A stretch of DNA of 8,033 bases from Gammaproteobacteria bacterium UBA6968 (GTDB lineage Bacteria; Pseudomonadota; Gammaproteobacteria; Pseudomonadales; Azotimanducaceae): positions 1 to 8,033 of the forward strand of contig DJYW01000173.1 of the NCBI GenBank assembly GCA_002450255.1. Direction: 5' to 3'. The notes under the pieces are model-generated. The model did no database searches. It saw only the letters and a list, made by a program, of their open reading frames with translations, and was not told the DNA's origin. Both the position numbers and the translations under genes were made by a program. Shown one piece after another: positions 1 to 4,675 of the stretch; position 1 is the stretch's first letter; each line of letters begins with the position of its first letter.

Positions 1-599
1 AATTTTGTGCTGGCCCGCCGGACTTTCGCAACACACTATTTAAGACACATGTGACGCTGCATGATATGCACGTCGGGACACCCAGCGAGCATGCAGGTGA
101 GCATGCAGACCGATATCGCCGCCTCAAAGAACTCGCCGCCACTGCTCGAGATCACGACCGTGCGCAAGCCTTTTTTGCAAATGAAATGCGTGCCAAACGC
201 GGCTACGAAACCCGCGGTTTGGCGCGCCTTCCCAACTGGATCTACCAAGTCTTAAGCCATTACGGCAAAAGCCTACTGCGGCCGGCCTTGGCTTTGCTGG
301 CGACTTGGCTCGTTGCCGCTGCGGTCTATTTCTTGCTGGCCTGTGGGTGGTGCGCCGTTAGCCGTGACAGTTGGCGCGCGGCCTGGGAAACATTAGCGGC
401 AGCACTTTATTATTCAGCGTTGATGCTGGTCCCGGCGCTGCCGATGTCACGACCCCGCCTCAGCGCGCTAGAGGACACTTTGTTCGGCAGCGACTCGTTA
501 CACTTAGCCGTGTGGATAGTGAGCACGCTGGAAAGCGTAGCCGGTATCGTGCTGCTGTTTCTGTTCGGCCTGGCGCTGCGTAATCGGTTTCGGATTTAA
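1..599 (+). CDS. Pentapeptide-repeat-type membrane protein with C-terminal channel-like domain (5' truncated by window edge)
   Basis: The reading frame is open to the left edge (first whole codon at position 3). The GTG at 51 is probably an internal valine, because no Shine-Dalgarno precedes it and the codons before it encode family-like sequence (PPDFRNTLF). The soluble part continues with RYRRLKELA and FFANEMRAKRGYE, a linker I recall between pentapeptide repeats and membrane domains in bacterial proteins of this type. Counting from codon 51, hydrophobic segments follow at about residues 75-99, 112-130 and 150-177. The middle one, with short flanking amphipathic sequence, resembles a pore-helix region of two-TM ion channels. 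The protein ends in the basic tail LRNRFRI, facing the cytoplasm by the positive-inside rule. An inner-membrane channel or sensor role is likely but not proven; substrate and gating are unknown. The next gene starts 74 bases downstream in the same direction. The family call rests on recalled similarity, not a search. Confidence 0.7.
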   Translation, partial: FCAGPPDFRNTLFKTHVTLHDMHVGTPSEHAGEHADRYRRLKELAATARDHDRAQAFFANEMRAKRGYETRGLARLPNWIYQVLSHYGKSLLRPALALLATWLVAAAVYFLLACGWCAVSRDSWRAAWETLAAALYYSALMLVPALPMSRPRLSALEDTLFGSDSLHLAVWIVSTLESVAGIVLLFLFGLALRNRFRI

Positions 600-673
600 G
601 CGTAGCTGATCCTGCGCTTTCCGTGACACGGCGTTACACGTAACATCGTAGCGCTGTTACTGGAGCACACCCA
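600..673 (+). promoter_or_regulatory. Short intergenic region with GTTAC/GTAAC inverted repeat, candidate operator of the serine hydrolase
   Basis: This 74-base gap holds the inverted repeat GTTACACGTAAC at 633-644 (5-base arms, 2-base centre) and a further GTTAC at 656-660, just before the ribosome binding site GGAG at 662-665. The GTAAC at 640 and the GTTAC at 656 lie 16 bases apart, start to start. A weak hairpin (AAGCG 598-602, CGCTT 615-619) overlaps the stop codon of the preceding gene but has no T-tract, so I do not call it a terminator. I see no convincing sigma-70 promoter. The position of the repeats, next to the ribosome binding site, would suit a repressor if a promoter lies upstream. 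Similar half-sites occur upstream of the TonB-dependent receptor at 7872-7907. Confidence 0.4.
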
Positions 674-1888
674 ATGAGCATCGCTATCACCCCCTCGGCC
701 TACGACTTCACGCCACTGCATCAACGCATGCATGAGTATGTCGATGCCAAAACCATTCCGTTCTTCGCCTCCGCCGTATTGAAAGGCAACGACGTGGTGG
801 ACGTACACTACTACGGCAACATCGATATGGAAGGTGGCCCGGCGTTAGACGCAAGCTCGATTTTTCGTATGGCCTCCAGCACCAAGATGGCGTGTTCTGT
901 TGCGGCCATGATGTTGGTCGAAGCGAATCGCATAGCCCTAGACGATCCACTATCGGACTACATTCCGGCGTTTAAAGACATGCAGGTTTTGCAGCCCGAC
1001 GCGACTGCGCTCGACCAGACTAGCCCAGCGCAACAACCGATTTTAATTCGCCACATTCTGTCGCATACCGCCGGCTTATCCTACGGCTTTGTCGACCCAG
1101 AATCAGTGTTAGACCAGGCCTATAACGCCAGCGCCCTCAATCCACTTGCGGCAGGCTCGCAAATGACTTTGGCTACTTTGTGTGACGGCCTCGGCGAGTT
1201 ACCGCTGGCGTTCGAACCCGGTTCTTTTTGGCGCTACAGCTTTGCGACGGATGTAGTCGCGCGCTTAATCGAAGTCGTTTCCGGCATGCGCTTTGACGAC
1301 TTTCTTAAGACACATTTATTTAATCCGCTTGGCATGCATGACACAGACTTTTTTGTACCCGCTGACAAGTTGGCGCGGCTTACCACGCTGTACTTGCCGT
1401 CGGACGTTACAGATCAAACCACACCCTGTGTGATGCCTATGGATACACGTCATGCTAGTGCTGCGGCAGTGCTGCCTTCGTTTCTGTCCGGCGGCGGCGG
1501 GCTGGTATCGACTCTGACCGATTATCTGGCTTTCGCTCGCATGATCATTAATCAGGGCGAATATAACGGGCACCGCTTGCTGAAGCCGGAAACCCTAGCG
1601 CTGATGCGAACCGATCAGTGTCCTGCCGGTGTCAGCGTGAATTTTCCGGTATGGGATATGCCTAATACCGGCTTCGGCCTCGGCTTCGCGCTGAAGCATC
1701 AACCGGCACAGGGCGAGCCCAACTCAGCCATTGGTGAATACCACTGGGGAGGCTTAACCGGCAATCACTTTTGGTGGTCACCTAAAGCTAACCTAACAGG
1801 AATCTGTATGACTCAGCGCATGCCAAGCTTCTGGAGTCCGCATAGCCACGAGTTTAAGCGTTTGGTGTATCAGATAGCCGCGGATTAA
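674..1888 (+). CDS. Serine hydrolase of the class C beta-lactamase fold, family VIII esterase-like
   Basis: This is a 404-residue protein, the usual length for class C-fold esterases and penicillin-binding-protein-like hydrolases. ATG at 674 is supported by GGAG eight bases upstream. Visible motifs are S68-S-T-K71 (SxxK, nucleophile Ser68 and general base Lys71) within FRMASSTK; HTAGLSYGF at 131-139; Y188-S-F in WRYSFATDV, the tyrosine of the YxN/YSx motif; and W358-G-G in YHWGGLTGNHFWW, replacing the KTG of true beta-lactamases. The WGG and YSx forms are typical of family VIII carboxylesterases (EstB type), so ester or lactone hydrolysis is more likely than antibiotic hydrolysis; the substrate cannot be read from sequence. 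There is no signal peptide or membrane segment, so a cytoplasmic location is predicted. The PQQ dehydrogenase gene follows after 162 bases on the same strand, suggesting possible co-transcription. Alternatives are a DD-peptidase-like or transesterase member of the same fold. Confidence 0.9.
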   Translation: MSIAITPSAYDFTPLHQRMHEYVDAKTIPFFASAVLKGNDVVDVHYYGNIDMEGGPALDASSIFRMASSTKMACSVAAMMLVEANRIALDDPLSDYIPAFKDMQVLQPDATALDQTSPAQQPILIRHILSHTAGLSYGFVDPESVLDQAYNASALNPLAAGSQMTLATLCDGLGELPLAFEPGSFWRYSFATDVVARLIEVVSGMRFDDFLKTHLFNPLGMHDTDFFVPADKLARLTTLYLPSDVTDQTTPCVMPMDTRHASAAAVLPSFLSGGGGLVSTLTDYLAFARMIINQGEYNGHRLLKPETLALMRTDQCPAGVSVNFPVWDMPNTGFGLGFALKHQPAQGEPNSAIGEYHWGGLTGNHFWWSPKANLTGICMTQRMPSFWSPHSHEFKRLVYQIAAD

Positions 1889-2050
1889 CAGGATAAACGC
1901 CGGTCGGTTACACTGGTTTACCGGCAACAAGCTGCGACCGCATCGGCTACAAATCGCTGAACGAAGCCAACTGCGTCAGGCCAGGACCAGAACGGAGATA
2001 CTGGACCTGTTTGCGCTACCAGGCGCGGCTGCATATAAGGGGAAAATAAT
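1889..2050 (+). promoter_or_regulatory. Leader region of the PQQ dehydrogenase gene with three small inverted repeats
   Basis: This gap contains no gene. It holds an inverted repeat GCCGGT (1899-1904) / ACCGGC (1920-1925) around a 15-base loop that includes a GTTAC. A second is CAGGACCAG (1982-1990) / CTGGACCTG (2001-2009), with one central A-A mismatch and a 10-base loop. A third is GCGC (2013-2016) / GCGC (2023-2026). None is followed by a T-tract, so they are not typical terminators. The last two lie 24 to 68 bases before the start codon and could form an mRNA leader structure or an operator. The ribosome binding site AAGGGGA is at 2037-2043. No riboswitch family was recognised. Confidence 0.35.
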
Positions 2051-3949
2051 ATGTCCAAATCACCTCACCGATCGTGGGGCACACTGCTGTGTGCCGCATT
2101 TTTAACTGTCTCACTTGGTGTAAGCCATGCCGCATATGCAGATTGGCCAACCTACGGCAACGATGCAGGTAGCCAGAAATACGCACCATTAACGCAAATC
2201 GATGCAACGAACGCAGCACAACTTGAGGTCGTTTGGCAGTGGCAGTCGCCGGACAACAAACTGGTAAAAGCAGATCCTCGCCGCACGCCATGGGGCTTTA
2301 AATCGACGCCGCTCATGATCGACGGTGTGCTCTATACCAGCACATCTCTTAACCAAGTCGCGGCTGTTGATGCAGCCTCTGGCAAAACCCTGTGGGTATT
2401 CGACACAAAAACTTACCAAGACGGTCGCCCGACTAACCTGGGCTACAACCATCGTGGTGTCGCTTATTGGCGGGAAGGCGATCAAGCCCGCATCTATATG
2501 CCAACCAACAACGCCTATCTATGGGCTTTAGATGCGGCGACGGGCAAGCCGATCAAGACCTTTGGCAAGGGCGGCCGCGTAGATCTCACCCGCGGCCTGG
2601 GGCGACCAGTTGATCGCAAGCTGTATTCGGTTATTTCCGCGCCCATTGTTGTGGCCGATGTCGTTGTGGTTGGCTCATCCATTATGGATGGCCCGCAGAA
2701 CAAGGAAATGCCGCCAGGTCACGTTCGCGGCTTCGATCTACGCACGGGCGCGCAGCGCTGGATGTTCGAGACCATTCCGCAACAGCCTGGCTTCGCTGCA
2801 GATACCTGGGAAAACGATTCAGCAAGCTACTCTGGCAATACTAATGTTTGGACAAACATGAGCGCCGACCTGGATTTAGGCTATGTCTATCTGCCTATCG
2901 GCACCCCAACCAATGATTGGTATGGCGGCCATCGCCTTGGCGACAATCTGTTCGCAGAGAGTCTGGTGTGTGTCGACGCCAAAACCGGCGAACGGGTATG
3001 GCATTTTCAGTTTGTGCATCACGGCCTGTGGGATTATGACCTGCCAGCGGCACCAACCCTGGTGGATATCGAAGTAGACGGCAAACCGATTAAGGCATTG
3101 GCTCAGGTGACCAAACAGGCCTATTTGTTTGTTTTTGATCGAGTCACCGGCGAGCCGGTTTGGCCGATTAACGAAACACCGGTCCCAGCAAGCACAGTGC
3201 CCGGCGAGCGAGCCAGTCCAACCCAGCCCATACCAAGCAAACCCGCACCATTTGATCTGCAGGGACTAACAGATGCGGACCTTATAAACTTTAGTCCCGA
3301 ACTGCGTGCGGAAGCGTTGCAAATAGTCAGTAAGTACGAATACGGACCGCTTTACACACCGCCCTCATTGCGTGGCACCATAAACATCCCCGGCTGGGGC
3401 GGCGGTGGTAATTGGACCGGCGCCGCGTTTGATCCGGACACACAACGCCTGTTCGTGCCGTCGCAAACCGGCCCGATGGTCGTCAAGATCCGCAAAGGCA
3501 AACCAAAGGAAACGAATTTCAAATACGTGCGCAGCAGCGCGGTTAACCGCTTGCGTGGCCCGCAAGGCCTGCCGTTGACTAAACCGCCCTATGCGCGCAT
3601 AACCGCTATAGATTTATCCAACGGCGAACATGTGTGGATGCAACCCCACGGCGACGGGCCGCGGCAAAAGATCATCGACATGGGTCTAAAAGATCCGGGG
3701 CCACTCGGCGCAGGTTGGGCCGGCGGTCCAGTTCTAACGAAAACGTTGTTATTCGTCTCCCAAGCGGATGGAAAGCGCAATGTATTGCGAGCTTTTAATA
3801 AGGATGACGGCGCGATCGTCGCCGAAATCGATTTACCGGCGCGACCCTGGGGCACACCCATGACCTACATGCAAAACGATAAACAATATATCGTGGTCGC
3901 CGCCGGCGAGGGTCAACAAGCGAGCTTAGTAGCACTAGCGTTGCCGTAA
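2051..3949 (+). CDS. Secreted PQQ-dependent dehydrogenase (Gcd-type eight-bladed propeller, no membrane anchor, no cytochrome c domain)
   Basis: This 632-residue quinoprotein begins with a Sec signal peptide (basic MSKSPHR, hydrophobic core, AAYA before Asp31), so it acts in the periplasm. The mature protein starts DWPTYGNDAGSQKYAPL, typical of the PQQ-dependent glucose/quinate/alcohol dehydrogenase group. Propeller W-motifs of the form D-x-x-T/S-G-x-x-x-W recur near residues 107, 161, 229, 309, 363 and 521. The catalytic stretch HHGLWDYDLPAAPTL places Asp328 and Lys355 27 residues apart, matching Asp466 and Lys493 of E. coli Gcd as I recall that sequence. The position of Gcd Asp354-Asn355 appears here as Asp213-Gly214. 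It lacks the N-terminal five-helix anchor of Gcd and any CxxCH haem motif (only Cys14 and Cys307), so its electron acceptor must be a separate protein. The substrate is an unknown alcohol or sugar. ATG at 2051 has AAGGGGA seven bases upstream. PQQ synthesis genes are not in the window. Confidence 0.9.
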   Translation: MSKSPHRSWGTLLCAAFLTVSLGVSHAAYADWPTYGNDAGSQKYAPLTQIDATNAAQLEVVWQWQSPDNKLVKADPRRTPWGFKSTPLMIDGVLYTSTSLNQVAAVDAASGKTLWVFDTKTYQDGRPTNLGYNHRGVAYWREGDQARIYMPTNNAYLWALDAATGKPIKTFGKGGRVDLTRGLGRPVDRKLYSVISAPIVVADVVVVGSSIMDGPQNKEMPPGHVRGFDLRTGAQRWMFETIPQQPGFAADTWENDSASYSGNTNVWTNMSADLDLGYVYLPIGTPTNDWYGGHRLGDNLFAESLVCVDAKTGERVWHFQFVHHGLWDYDLPAAPTLVDIEVDGKPIKALAQVTKQAYLFVFDRVTGEPVWPINETPVPASTVPGERASPTQPIPSKPAPFDLQGLTDADLINFSPELRAEALQIVSKYEYGPLYTPPSLRGTINIPGWGGGGNWTGAAFDPDTQRLFVPSQTGPMVVKIRKGKPKETNFKYVRSSAVNRLRGPQGLPLTKPPYARITAIDLSNGEHVWMQPHGDGPRQKIIDMGLKDPGPLGAGWAGGPVLTKTLLFVSQADGKRNVLRAFNKDDGAIVAEIDLPARPWGTPMTYMQNDKQYIVVAAGEGQQASLVALALP

Positions 3950-4173
3950 CAACCGCGAAACCGACGCCGACCGCAGCAACTTAGTTAGGCAGGCGCTGAC
4001 AGACCGAGTGAACGGCGACACGGCAAGGCAGCGATCGTGCGCGGCAAACCTCGTATCAAATCGCGCATCAGGAGTTGGGTAAAAGGCTCGTCGTCGAAAG
4101 CGAAAAGCGAAAAGCGACAAAAAGCTAGAAGCGGCGGTAAGTTTTGGCGCCAACGAAGCAGTTTTATTCTGTT

Positions 4174-4425
4174 CTACGGCGGCACAGAAGCGGCGAGTCT
4201 AATCCAACCACCTGCGTAAAAAATATTCCCATAATGGAAACTATCGCCTGTACCCAACTGATTTAGCTTGGGTCTGGGACGGTAGCGAAAGATGAGATGA
4301 ACCGTGCCGTCGCCAAACCATTGGGGCTCAATAGAGCAGAGACCGAATTTCAAGCTATCATCAGGAAAAGCCTCAAACAACTCCAAACATGACAGGTGCA
4401 GCTGGGCTTCCGCGCGGAAGGCCAA
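4174..4425 (-). CDS. Doubtful small ORF, possible gene remnant in the convergent gap
   Basis: This 83-codon frame would start at TTG and run away from the receptor gene, beyond that gene's terminator. Its composition is more protein-like than the other frames in the gap: it has aromatic and hydrophobic residues in a balanced mix, for example LELFEAFPDD, LKFGLCSIEPQWFGDG and HLIFRYRP. It matches no family I recognise. The frame is closed by an in-frame TAG three codons upstream of the TTG (4429-4431), and no clear Shine-Dalgarno precedes it. It has no signal peptide or membrane segment. It may be a fragment of a degraded gene or a chance frame; I list it because it is the only candidate in the gap. 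Confidence 0.15.
   Translation of the reverse strand: MAFRAEAQLHLSCLELFEAFPDDSLKFGLCSIEPQWFGDGTVHLIFRYRPRPKLNQLGTGDSFHYGNIFYAGGWIRLAASVPP
4403..4424. repeat. Near-perfect 22-base palindrome in the convergent gap
   Basis: The core CTTCCGCGCGGAAG (4407-4420) is a perfect 14-base palindrome. After one mismatched pair (G4406/G4421) the symmetry continues for three more pairs (TGG at 4403-4405, CCA at 4422-4424). It could be a protein-binding site or form a hairpin, but no T-tract follows on either strand, so it is not a simple terminator. No neighbouring gene start explains it. Confidence 0.5.
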
Positions 4426-4626
4426 TACCTAACGATGATAGTAGGTTTAACGGCGAGGCATCAGCTTACTGGATGCAAGCCAGTTCGACAGTAAAGCAAA
4501 AGCACATAGCGAAAAAACAGAGAGCTAAATACCCAACGCCCTCCCCAAGGCATAGATTGATGGTTGATCCCGACCGGTTTCACCCAACAACGCCAACAAA
4601 TCAAAAGTCACTGCCTTTACAACGCA

Positions 4627-4650
4627 AAAAGCGCACCGAAGTGCGCTTTT
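4627..4650 (-). terminator. Rho-independent terminator of the TonB-dependent receptor gene, with UUCG tetraloop
   Basis: A perfect 10-base stem, AAAAGCGCAC (4627-4636) and GTGCGCTTTT (4641-4650), encloses four bases. Read on the minus strand the loop is UUCG closed by a C-G pair, the very stable C(UUCG)G tetraloop, and the stem is followed by a run of T (five in a row, then GCG). It lies 26 bases past the stop codon of the receptor gene (4676-4678). On the plus strand the loop reads CGAA, and the stem ends in TTTT then CTTATTTCTC, so it may also stop convergent plus-strand transcripts, less efficiently. Confidence 0.9.
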
Positions 4651-4675
4651 CTTATTTCTCGTAATCGCAGTGCGA

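Larger units (their letters stand above)
3950..4675. other. Convergent intergenic region of about 725 bases without a supported gene
   Basis: This gap lies between the 3' ends of the PQQ dehydrogenase and the TonB-dependent receptor. Open frames exist on both strands but none has a convincing ribosome binding site or family signature. The most protein-like is a minus-strand frame at 4174-4425 (83 codons, TTG start), described separately. Sequence details include a short run of GCGAAAA repeats around 4098-4116, the 10-base palindrome TTGGCGCCAA at 4144-4153, a perfect 14-base palindrome CTTCCGCGCGGAAG at 4407-4420, and a small inverted repeat ACTGG/CCAGT at 4468-4484. No clear terminator for the plus-strand dehydrogenase was found close to its stop codon. 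A weak minus-strand hairpin followed by a T-run lies near 4219-4238. The only strong element is the terminator at 4627-4650. The region may hold decayed genes or unrecognised RNA. Confidence 0.6.

Noticed and set aside
674..1888. Reading the hydrolase as an antibiotic-resistance beta-lactamase (AmpC)
   Set aside because: It has WGG instead of KTG and YSF instead of YAN, and no signal peptide, which fits esterases of the same fold better than a periplasmic resistance enzyme.
2011..2039. TTGCGC and TATAAG with a 17-base spacer, resembling a sigma-70 promoter before the PQQ dehydrogenase
   Set aside because: The -10-like element overlaps the ribosome binding site, so transcription would start about five bases before the ATG and lose the binding site.
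3978..4002. GTTAGGC at about 3984, and TAAC-type motifs near 4429, considered as integron attC ends
   Set aside because: No matching RYYYAAC partner with a foldable imperfect palindrome between, and no cassette-like gene or integrase in the window.
4037..4219. Plus-strand 60-codon frame with a very basic product
   Set aside because: Low-complexity lysine, arginine and serine composition driven by GCGAAAA repeats, no ribosome binding site and no family signature.
4389..4664. Plus-strand 91-codon frame in the convergent gap
   Set aside because: It runs through the terminator stem and its product is rich in proline, lysine, arginine and threonine without domain-like pattern; most likely a chance frame.
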